Part shown: one piece after another, positions 15,999 through 21,575 of the stretch
Position numbering within the stretch: position 1 is the stretch's first letter
How the letters are laid out: each line of letters opens with the position of its first letter
Source of the DNA: Bdellovibrio sp.
GTDB lineage: Bacteria; Bdellovibrionota; Bdellovibrionia; Bdellovibrionales; Bdellovibrionaceae
Reading direction: 5' to 3'
NCBI GenBank assembly: GCA_003176075.1
Contig: PSRN01000154.1
Span: 1 to 21,575 of the forward strand
DNA: 21,575 nt
Position numbers and translations under genes: made by a program
The notes under the pieces: model-generated
What the model saw: only the letters and a program-made list of their open reading frames with translations
Database searches by the model: none
Told to the model about the DNA's origin: nothing

Positions 15999-16643
15999 TC
16001 AAATGAGAGTAGATCCTAAGTCGCTTTTTCGGCCCAATTTTCGCGGTGTTTTTAGTTCAAACGCCGAGCGTCGGAGAGCTAGCCGGATTTCTTCTTCATG
16101 ATCAGGGGTCGACTTGGTGTTTAGCCAGTTGAGCGCCGTCTGGTCAAATTCCGGAGTGAAAAGTATTGTGTCCTCTGCAACTGGTACAATCAATCGCTTC
16201 AACCCGCAAACACCATGGAGAGTTGAATAAGGATATTCTTCCACCCATCTGCAAATTCCAGCGCGCACCGGGTTGCGGTAGACATATTTATAAGAGTTCA
16301 TAAAATAGTGATAACCGCCGAGGTAGGTTTTGTGATTGCGATTGCCATAGGTTTGATTGATGCGGCCGGACAGACGCGTGATCTCGCGACTCGTCTCTCG
16401 CATAAAGTAAAGCAGTGCCTGGCTCAAATTCCTGTCGGGGGCGGATAATAGCATGTGAAAGTGATTCGCCATCAATACGAACGAGTGGATGTGAAGGTTG
16501 AATTGATGAGAAATTAAATAGAGGTAATCTTCCATGATGGACCAGACGGTGTCCATGTCGAGGACAAACCATTCGCGGTTCACGCACCGGGCCGAAATAT
16601 GGTAGGGGGCTTCACCGCATTTTGTTGCGACTTTGCGAGGCAT
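15999..16643 (-). CDS. REP-associated tyrosine transposase (RAYT, Y1/HUH family)
   Basis: 214 aa. It starts MPRKVATKCGEAPYHISAR, a typical RAYT beginning. The metal-binding HUH motif is His61-Phe62-His63 in FVLMANHFHMLLS. The segment YKYVYRNPVRAGI (118-130) holds the expected catalytic tyrosine and the NPVRAG pattern of the family. RAYTs nick single-stranded DNA at REP hairpins and are thought to spread REP sequences. The frame stays open to a GTG at 16688, but neither start has a good ribosome-binding site, so I take the ATG that begins the conserved part. No frameshift or loss of key residues is visible, so it may be active. Lies between the porin gene and rpoN. Confidence 0.88.
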   Translation of the reverse strand: MPRKVATKCGEAPYHISARCVNREWFVLDMDTVWSIMEDYLYLISHQFNLHIHSFVLMANHFHMLLSAPDRNLSQALLYFMRETSREITRLSGRINQTYGNRNHKTYLGGYHYFMNSYKYVYRNPVRAGICRWVEEYPYSTLHGVCGLKRLIVPVAEDTILFTPEFDQTALNWLNTKSTPDHEEEIRLALRRSAFELKTPRKLGRKSDLGSTLI

Positions 16644-16707
16644 GCGACCAGTGGTGGTATGCAAACCGTGCCATGTGCTTGTAAGCACTCAAACGCAGCG
16701 CATCTGT

Positions 16708-16724
16708 AAAGGGAACCGGGTACC
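16708..16724. repeat. Inverted REP-like copy next to the rpoN stop
   Basis: AAAGGGAACCGGGTACC is the reverse complement of the core repeat at 15906-15948 with one difference. It ends one base before the rpoN stop codon (16726-16728). Confidence 0.85.
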
Positions 16725-16725
16725 G

Positions 16726-18153
16726 TCACACGAAGAAATTCTTCCGCCGGCTCGAAGGGAGAATCTTTAGCATGTCCCGGTATTTCGCGACCGTTCGACG
16801 GGCGATTTGGATCCCTTGCTTCTTCAGCATGTTGACGAGCTCTTGATCGGAAAGCGGATTTTTCGGATCCTCTTTGGAGATGAGTTCCTTGATTTTTAAT
16901 TTCACCGATTCCGAAGCCAGGGAATCGCCGTCATCGGTGCTGATGCCTGAATTGAAGAAATACTTCAGCTCAAAAATTCCCTGGGTCGTGTGAACATATT
17001 TGTTGGTCGTCACCCGCGACACGGTCGACTCATGCATTCCAATATCGCCGGCAATATCGCGAAGAACCATGGGTTTGATAAAGCCGGCCCCCTTGTCGAG
17101 AAACTCCCGCTGGTGTTTGACGATGGACTCGGCGACTTTATAAATCGTCCGCTGCCGCTGATGAATCGACTTGATCAGCCAGATCGCGGACTTGAGCTTT
17201 TCCTGAATGTAATCTTGTGTCGTTTTGCTGCTTTCAGCCGATTTCAAAACATTCCGGTAGAAATTTGAAATCTTAAGCCTCGGCAAGCCGTCTTCATTCA
17301 ACGAAACGACGTAATCGTCGGCGACCTTATAAACGTAAACGTCGGGGGTCACGTAATGAGTGTCAGGGACCGCGAAGGCCCGACCCGGTTTGGGGTCCAT
17401 CGTGAAAATGATTTTTGACAAATCGATGATTTCACGGACATCCCGGTTCATGGTTTTGGCCATGCCCTCGAAGTTACGCTTTTCCAGGTCCTTCAAGTGA
17501 TTATTGATCAAGTCCACCAGATCATTCGTGTCTTCCTCGATGATGCGGGCCTGGATCAGAAGACATTCCTTCAGGTTGCGGGCGCCCACGCCGGGAGGAT
17601 CAAATTCCTGCACAAACTTGAGAACATCTTCCAAGTCCTGAACCGGCACTTTTTCGGACTCGGCGATCTCCTCCAGAGGAGTCAGGATGTAGCCATCATC
17701 ATCAATATAATTGATCAGGATTTCCGCCAAGTTCAGTTCTTCATCGTTGAAACCGAACATCTTAGCTTGCCACATCAAATGATCATGAAGTGTCTGTTGC
17801 GTGCAGATCACGTTTTCATAGTTCATGATCTCTTCGTTGCCGCCGAGGGACCCTTGCGGTGGCTTGTAATTGGAATCCACGTAGTTTTCCCACTCGAACT
17901 CGTCCTGGCGGTGGGGATCTTGTTCTTGCGCGGCCTTTTCAGGGCTCACTTCGGCTTCCGCCTCTTTGGCCCGCTGCAAGTCCTCTTCTTTGATTTCGAG
18001 AGTCTCCTCCAGAATCGGATTTTCGTCGAGTTCCGTGCGGACGGCCGCCTCAAGCTCAAGCCGCGACAATTGCAACAGCTTGATCGCCTGCTGAAGTTGA
18101 GGCGTCATGCGCAGGGTCTGCGACATCCTCATCTGTTGACTCATTTTGGCCAT
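16726..18153 (-). CDS. rpoN: RNA polymerase sigma-54 factor
   Basis: Directs RNA polymerase to -24/-12 promoters and needs AAA+ activators. 475 aa, a normal length. Region I at the start is Gln/Leu-rich (MRMSQTLRMTPQLQQAIKLLQLS), an acidic region II follows (about 45-100), then the core-binding domain (LKECLLIQARI, FDPPGVGARNL) and the HTH region (VLRDIAGDIGMHESTVSRVTTNKY). The RpoN box ARRTVAKYR (from about residue 451), which reads the -24 element, is intact. AAGGA lies before the ATG. It follows lptB after 17 bases and is transcribed with it. The usual next gene, hpf, is displaced by an accessory region, and a transposase unit abuts its stop codon. Confidence 0.97.
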   Translation of the reverse strand: MAKMSQQMRMSQTLRMTPQLQQAIKLLQLSRLELEAAVRTELDENPILEETLEIKEEDLQRAKEAEAEVSPEKAAQEQDPHRQDEFEWENYVDSNYKPPQGSLGGNEEIMNYENVICTQQTLHDHLMWQAKMFGFNDEELNLAEILINYIDDDGYILTPLEEIAESEKVPVQDLEDVLKFVQEFDPPGVGARNLKECLLIQARIIEEDTNDLVDLINNHLKDLEKRNFEGMAKTMNRDVREIIDLSKIIFTMDPKPGRAFAVPDTHYVTPDVYVYKVADDYVVSLNEDGLPRLKISNFYRNVLKSAESSKTTQDYIQEKLKSAIWLIKSIHQRQRTIYKVAESIVKHQREFLDKGAGFIKPMVLRDIAGDIGMHESTVSRVTTNKYVHTTQGIFELKYFFNSGISTDDGDSLASESVKLKIKELISKEDPKNPLSDQELVNMLKKQGIQIARRTVAKYRDMLKILPSSRRKNFFV

Positions 18154-18170
18154 GTCTGAACGTCCTTCCG

Positions 18171-18893
18171 CTACAACTTAAAATTTTCGCCCAAATAGAA
18201 TTTTTTAGCCAGCTCGTTGTTTGCAATGTCTTGCGAGGTCCCCTGGACCTGGATCTGGCCCTCCTTTAGAATGTAAGCATAATCGCAAATTCCCAAGGTC
18301 TCCCGCACGTTGTGATCGGTGATTAAGACCCCGATCCCTTGGGACTTCAATTGACGGATGATTTCTTGAATATCTGCCACCGCGATCGGGTCTATGCCGG
18401 CGAAGGGCTCATCCAGCAGCAAGAACTTCGGCGAGCCGGCCAAGGACCGCGCGATTTCGACCCGCCGTCTTTCGCCACCCGAAAGAGTATAACCGAAATT
18501 GTCCTTGATGTGTTGAATGTGAAACTCGTTGAGCAGTTCCTCGAGTCGTTCCCGCTTGCGGGCGCCCGAGAAATTCTGCGCTTCCAGGGCGACAACAATA
18601 TTTTCCGAAACAGTGAGTTTGCGAAAGATGCTCGCCTCTTGCGGCAAGTAGCTGAGGCCCATGCGCGCCCGGCGAAACATGGGGATCCGCCCGATGGGAT
18701 CCTCATCCAGGAAGACCTCGCCATTATCCGGTGTCACCAGCCCCACCACCATATAGAAGCTTGTTGTTTTTCCGGCGCCATTGGGCCCCAAAAGTCCAAC
18801 GACTTGACCTGATTCGATACTGAACGAAACGCCCTGAACGACTCTGCGCCGCTTAAATGACTTCGTAATTTCCCTGACTGTCAAGTGACTCAA
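18171..18893 (-). CDS. lptB: LPS export ABC transporter ATPase LptB
   Basis: Cytoplasmic ATPase of the LptB2FGC complex, which pulls LPS from the inner membrane to the outer membrane. 240 aa, the family length. Walker A GPNGAGKTT (36-44, Lys42), Q-loop LPQEASIFRKLT, signature LSGGERRRVEIARSL and Walker B FLLLDEPFAGIDPIAV (a distinctive LptB form), then H-loop LITDHNVRE. The start codon is TTG at 18893, which overlaps the stop of the upstream LptC-LptA gene as TTGA and has GAGGAG eight bases before it, so translation is likely coupled. No ATG fits nearby. LptF and LptG are not in the window. Confidence 0.96.
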   Translation of the reverse strand: MSHLTVREITKSFKRRRVVQGVSFSIESGQVVGLLGPNGAGKTTSFYMVVGLVTPDNGEVFLDEDPIGRIPMFRRARMGLSYLPQEASIFRKLTVSENIVVALEAQNFSGARKRERLEELLNEFHIQHIKDNFGYTLSGGERRRVEIARSLAGSPKFLLLDEPFAGIDPIAVADIQEIIRQLKSQGIGVLITDHNVRETLGICDYAYILKEGQIQVQGTSQDIANNELAKKFYLGENFKL

Positions 18894-19855
18894 TTTTCTG
18901 ACTCCTCGACCCGGGCTCGCATTTTTTCCACTTTGACCTTCTTTCCACCCTCCGCGAACATGATCTGGTCGCCCACGATCTCATCTTGTCCTTGCACGAC
19001 ACGTGGTCTCCCCGTCAAAGTCAACCGATTCTCGATGGGTTCAAGCCTCACGGTTTCCGCCGTGGCGTATTTGTCCATGTCGCTGACCTTGACACCCCCC
19101 TGGATCAGTATCGACTTGAGCTGGCTTTCCTTCGACAAGTACTCGAACTCCGCCTTCGGTCCCTCAATTCGCAGAGTGTCGACCTCGATTCGTACCTGAT
19201 CCCAGAACAGAGCGGAAAAATTTTTTCCGCTCAGTTTGAGTTGCTGGGAGAAAATAGCAAAATTTCTCTTGTTCGGAAAGACCTTGTGAGCCGCCACTTT
19301 CTCGTGCAGAAAAATATCATCGGTGTCAATTTTGGCTTCCATTGAATTTCCCCGCATGGTCAGGACTGATCCCTCGTCTTCATGGGGACCCCATACCTCC
19401 ACCAGATGAGGGCTGCTCAACACGCGTCCACGAGCTTCATAGTCAACCCGCGAGGTTTTAAAGACATATCCATTGGCCGTCTTCGTCACGACCGAACCTT
19501 CAATCCTCATGTTCTTGGTACGGGTGTCGATCTCGCCGGTGTTTCCGGTCACCACGTACTCCAGTTGCTGATCCGCATAGAACATCGCCCGCACGACTTC
19601 CAGGTGCCAAACGCCCTCCGCTTCGGAGCCGACGGCGTGCTCGGCAAGAAGCTCCCAGTCCCGATTGCCCTCCCGACTTTCAGCCAAGTGAATTTTCCCC
19701 ATCACTTGCTCGCGGTCCTTGTGAATCTGGGAATGCGAAAGCGCCAACTGCGGGCTTTCGGTTTTTTGCTCAAGCGGAATCGGAAAACCGATGAGAACCT
19801 GAAAAAACAGGATGACCAGCAAGACGCCGAAAATGAATTGGCCGATTCGAGTCAT
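18890..19855 (-). CDS. LptC-LptA fusion protein, LPS transport bridge
   Basis: 321 aa with one N-terminal membrane anchor (residues 5-26, GQFIFGVLLVILFFQVLIGF) and a periplasmic part rich in beta strands. Residues about 50-195 resemble LptC (GVWHLEVVRAMFY, MRIEGSVVTKTANGYVFKT, SPHLVEVWGP, GNSMEAKIDT). Residues about 215-315 resemble the OstA/LptA jellyroll (IEGPKAEFEY, ILIQGGVKVSD, ATAETVRLEPIENRLTLTGRPRVVQGQDEIVGDQIMF). LptC and LptA are normally separate proteins that stack edge to edge; here one chain seems to hold both, and no separate lptA is seen between it and lptB. LptA would then need no signal peptide. It ends overlapping the lptB start. An alternative is a long LptC with an OstA-like tail, with another lptA elsewhere. 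Confidence 0.72.
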   Translation of the reverse strand: MTRIGQFIFGVLLVILFFQVLIGFPIPLEQKTESPQLALSHSQIHKDREQVMGKIHLAESREGNRDWELLAEHAVGSEAEGVWHLEVVRAMFYADQQLEYVVTGNTGEIDTRTKNMRIEGSVVTKTANGYVFKTSRVDYEARGRVLSSPHLVEVWGPHEDEGSVLTMRGNSMEAKIDTDDIFLHEKVAAHKVFPNKRNFAIFSQQLKLSGKNFSALFWDQVRIEVDTLRIEGPKAEFEYLSKESQLKSILIQGGVKVSDMDKYATAETVRLEPIENRLTLTGRPRVVQGQDEIVGDQIMFAEGGKKVKVEKMRARVEESEN

Positions 19856-19877
19856 GCACCATGCCTAACCCAGGGCC

Positions 19878-20064
19878 TATAGCTTGTCAGGTGAGTAATG
19901 TGCCATTTTCGCGCCCAGATTTGGGTCAGATTCAAACGGGCCGGAGTAAGAAGGGCCGAAGGCGTAGCCTCGGCGCTACGTCGAGGCCATTCTTACGAGG
20001 ACCGTTTGAAGATGACCTGAAGGTGGGATGCGAAAATGGCACATTACTTACCTGACAAGCTATA
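19878..20064. repeat. 187-bp ERIC-like giant imperfect palindrome
   Basis: The outer arms 19878-19912 and 20030-20064 (35 bases each, starting TATAGCTTGTCAGG) match with a single difference that would be a G-U pair in RNA. The inner parts also pair, for example TTCAAACGG with CCGTTTGAA and AGTAAGAAGGGCC with GGCCATTCTTACG, down to a centre at about 19971 (CGTAG / CTACG). The whole segment could fold as one long hairpin with a bulged region at 19913-19925. It fills nearly the whole gap between the ExbD-like gene and the LptC-LptA gene, which holds no gene. It resembles ERIC/IRU or MITE-type intergenic elements. Confidence 0.85.
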
Positions 20065-20072
20065 AGGGTCTC

Positions 20073-20093
20073 CAAGAAATAACTTATTTCTTG
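20073..20093. repeat. Perfect AT-rich palindrome over the second exbD stop codon
   Basis: Arms CAAGAAATAA and TTATTTCTTG around a single C. The stop codon of the ExbD-like gene (20084-20086) lies inside the right arm. It is separate from the 187-bp palindrome by 8 bases. Confidence 0.6.
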
Positions 20094-20656
20094 TCTAATT
20101 GTTTCATCACCGCGAAGTTGATTTCACCGGCACCGGCTTCCGTCACGGTGTACATGACTTTCTTGACGGACAAGAAATCGATCCCTTTGTCGGCCTGCAC
20201 GGTGACTTTATTCCACGGCTCTTTTTCTTCTTTTTCACCCTTGGCGACCACGGATTTCAAACGGGTTTGCAGTCGCGATTCGTATTTTTCCTTGGCTTCT
20301 TTTAAGCCTTTCTTGACAAGGGTGTCGAGCGCCGGGATCTCCCAGTCTTCCTGGGCCTTGAGTTGCTCCAAAGTCATCACCGGGTTGCGGTCATAAAGCA
20401 ATTCTTTTTCGGAGAGGGTCACGACGACCGAAGGTTTGAGCTCCTTGATATGCTCGGCCTTGGGCAGCACAATTTCCTTGGGTATGAAGATAATTTCTCC
20501 GGTGGAATTGTAATTCTGCAAAAGAAATATGACCAGCACGGTGAACATATCGACCATCGCGGTCAGGTTCATGACCATCACAAGGCCCCTTTTACTGCCG
20601 TGCCGGGACAACAAATAATGATTGCGAAATTTTTCGCCGGGTCGGTGGATCGCCAT
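20084..20656 (-). CDS. ExbD/TolR-family motor protein, second copy
   Basis: 190 aa. A basic cytoplasmic start (residues 1-23) precedes one membrane segment with the conserved proton-path aspartate, NLTAMVDMFTVLVIFLLQ (Asp36). A periplasmic domain follows, with a charged Lys/Glu-rich insert (about 110-148) before the C-terminal strand-helix part. ExbD/TolR proteins work as dimers inside an ExbB/TolQ pentamer and couple proton flow to work at the envelope. The start overlaps the stop of the preceding ExbD-like gene by one base (TGATG). An ExbB plus two ExbD-type subunits recalls the AglRQS gliding motor of Myxococcus and differs from the simple tol-pal operon. The exact role is open. Confidence 0.85.
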   Translation of the reverse strand: MAIHRPGEKFRNHYLLSRHGSKRGLVMVMNLTAMVDMFTVLVIFLLQNYNSTGEIIFIPKEIVLPKAEHIKELKPSVVVTLSEKELLYDRNPVMTLEQLKAQEDWEIPALDTLVKKGLKEAKEKYESRLQTRLKSVVAKGEKEEKEPWNKVTVQADKGIDFLSVKKVMYTVTEAGAGEINFAVMKQLDKK

Positions 20657-21135
20657 CAGGGGGGCCCTCCGGTCAGTACCGCCAGTTGAACGAAGCCAGT
20701 CTTCAACATGTCATCCATGCCGCGAATCAGCCTTTCATAGGGGAGATCGTCCTGCATGGCGATGGCTCCGTCGGTTTTTTCTTCGTACTGTTGTTTCACT
20801 TGCGCCAACTGCTGCATGAGCCCTTGGTCATCATACTCGTTGTTGATCAGCGGAAAGTTGAATTTTTGAGTCGCCACGGTCAGCAAATATCCGGTCGAGC
20901 GAATCTCCAGCTTCAAGGGCACGTCCACTTTTTTCGGCGGTTCCGGTTTTTCCTGGTTTTCTTGCCTTTTGCCATAGATCGAGGTTCCGATTTGAATCAT
21001 TGAAACCTGGGTCCACACGGCGGTGATCAGGAGGAAAGTGATCAACACGCTCATCAGGTCAATGAACGGCACCAGATTCAAATCCAGATTCTTTTTTCTC
21101 GACCGATTGCCACCGGTTTCTTGGACTTCAGCCAT
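20656..21135 (-). CDS. ExbD/TolR-family motor protein, first copy
   Basis: 159 aa. One membrane segment, LDLNLVPFIDLMSVLITFLLIT, carries the conserved Asp26, preceded by a basic cytoplasmic stretch (NRSRKK) and followed by a periplasmic domain with a Pro/Lys-rich linker (KPEPPKKVDVP). I chose the ATG at 21135 because GGAAGG lies just before it; a GTG at 21177 would add 14 residues. Only 53 bases separate it from the ExbB-type gene, and it overlaps the next ExbD-like gene by one base, so all three are one operon. The two ExbD-like proteins differ much in the periplasmic part, so they are not a recent duplication. Confidence 0.88.
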   Translation of the reverse strand: MAEVQETGGNRSRKKNLDLNLVPFIDLMSVLITFLLITAVWTQVSMIQIGTSIYGKRQENQEKPEPPKKVDVPLKLEIRSTGYLLTVATQKFNFPLINNEYDDQGLMQQLAQVKQQYEEKTDGAIAMQDDLPYERLIRGMDDMLKTGFVQLAVLTGGPP

Positions 21136-21161
21136 ACATCCTTCCGACTTGCTTTCTGCGG

Positions 21162-21179
21162 CGGTGCCCTTAGGCACCG
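21162..21179. other. Small hairpin between the ExbB-like and first ExbD-like genes
   Basis: CGGTGCC and GGCACCG form a 7-bp stem with a CTTA loop. There is no T-run after it. It could tune expression of the downstream genes or protect the transcript end. Confidence 0.35.
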
Positions 21180-21188
21180 ACCAATATA

Positions 21189-21575
21189 TTACTCCCGAAT
21201 CTTGTCGCGATTCGCCGCCACCAAGTTGAGTAACGTCATCGAACTTTCAATCATTTCGTTTTCCGCTTTTTGAATCCGCATCTGCAAGTAACCGTAGGCC
21301 ACGATGGAAATGATCGCCACCAACAGACCAAAGGCCGTACAATTCAGGGCGTGCGAGATCCCTTTGGAAAGCTCCTCGGCTTTGGTCGCCGGGTCGGCCG
21401 CGGCCACCGCGCGAAACGAACCGATCATGCCGATGATGGTTCCAAGCAGTCCGGCAAGCACGGAGATATTGCCGGTGACCGCCAGGTAACCCGCGGCACC
21501 TTCGACCCTCGGCTGCTCACGGAGAACGGAAGCGTCCATCGCCACTTGAATCTCCTCATCGGGGCGCTTGTTCAT
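21189..21575 (-). CDS. ExbB/TolQ/MotA-family motor protein, C-terminal part, cut by window edge
   Basis: About 128 codons are visible. The part shows the two C-terminal membrane segments of the family, GYLAVTGNISVLAGLLGTIIGMIGSF (29-54) and GISHALNCTAFGLLVAIISIVAYGYL (72-97), with the LLGTIIGMI pattern and the conserved Thr in ALNCTAFGL. Family members are usually 200-240 aa with another membrane segment before this region, so the Met at the window edge is probably internal and the true start lies to the right. It forms the proton channel together with the ExbD-type proteins encoded next. Whether this is a Tol, Exb or Agl-type motor cannot be decided here. Confidence 0.88.
   Translation of the reverse strand: MNKRPDEEIQVAMDASVLREQPRVEGAAGYLAVTGNISVLAGLLGTIIGMIGSFRAVAAADPATKAEELSKGISHALNCTAFGLLVAIISIVAYGYLQMRIQKAENEMIESSMTLLNLVAANRDKIRE

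Larger units (their letters stand above)
15906..16724 (-). mobile_element. REP-associated transposase (RAYT) unit bounded by inverted REP-like repeats
   Basis: An 819-bp unit made of one Y1/HUH transposase gene with two direct REP-like copies at its left end and one inverted copy at its right end. The left core GGTACCAGGTTCCCTTT and the inverted right core differ by one base. This is the arrangement of RAYT-REP (REPtron/BIME-like) elements. Its right end is one base from the rpoN stop codon, and the left end lies in the leader of the porin gene. Confidence 0.7.

Noticed and set aside
17497..18159. Rightward open frame opposite rpoN
   Set aside because: Antisense shadow of rpoN, an effect of its codon use.

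Overview
The window looks like a chromosome segment of a Gram-negative, probably motile bacterium. It carries LPS-transport genes (lptB and a fused lptC-lptA), rpoN, a TolQ/TolR-type motor, an outer-membrane porin and lipoproteins. Gene style, and the layout of one ExbB/TolQ with two ExbD/TolR, would suit the Bdellovibrionota or a delta-proteobacterial relative. That placement is inference; no marker here proves it.

Three zones can be seen. (1) The left core zone, 1-2461, minus strand, runs hpf -> metK -> lepA (lepA is cut by the left edge). (2) The right core zone, 16726-21575, minus strand, runs exbB/tolQ (cut by the right edge) -> exbD -> exbD -> a 187-bp palindrome -> lptC-lptA fusion -> lptB -> rpoN. 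In many proteobacteria hpf lies directly after rpoN. (3) Here the two are separated by about 14.3 kb of accessory-looking genes with mixed strands.

The accessory zone holds, from left to right: an astacin-type secreted metalloprotease with a PA14 domain; two tandem paralogous secreted proteins built from a Cys-x18-Cys repeat; a polyamine-type ABC importer (potC, potB, potA leftward, potD divergent); a rightward four-gene chemotaxis-like cluster; a convergent porin gene separated from it by an intrinsic terminator; and a REP-associated (HUH/Y1) transposase flanked by matching REP-like repeats, one of which ends one base from the rpoN stop codon.

The most interesting system is the cluster at 9548-14288. 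It encodes a CheX-like phosphatase, a membrane protein with an MCP-type signalling hairpin but no visible ligand-binding domain, a membrane kinase arranged MASE3-like / coiled coil / PAS-like / Hpt / CheA-type ATPase, and a stand-alone CheY. CheW, CheR, CheB and the CheW-like P5 domain of CheA are all absent. A sequence very close to a sigma-28 (FliA) promoter lies just before the kinase gene. Together they could form a compact phosphorelay in which the kinase carries its own membrane sensor, CheY is the output and CheX resets it. Other points of note are the ERIC-like giant palindrome, the LptC-LptA fusion and the REP-bounded transposase. No rRNA, tRNA or CRISPR was recognised, and no gene-free stretch exceeds 300 bases.
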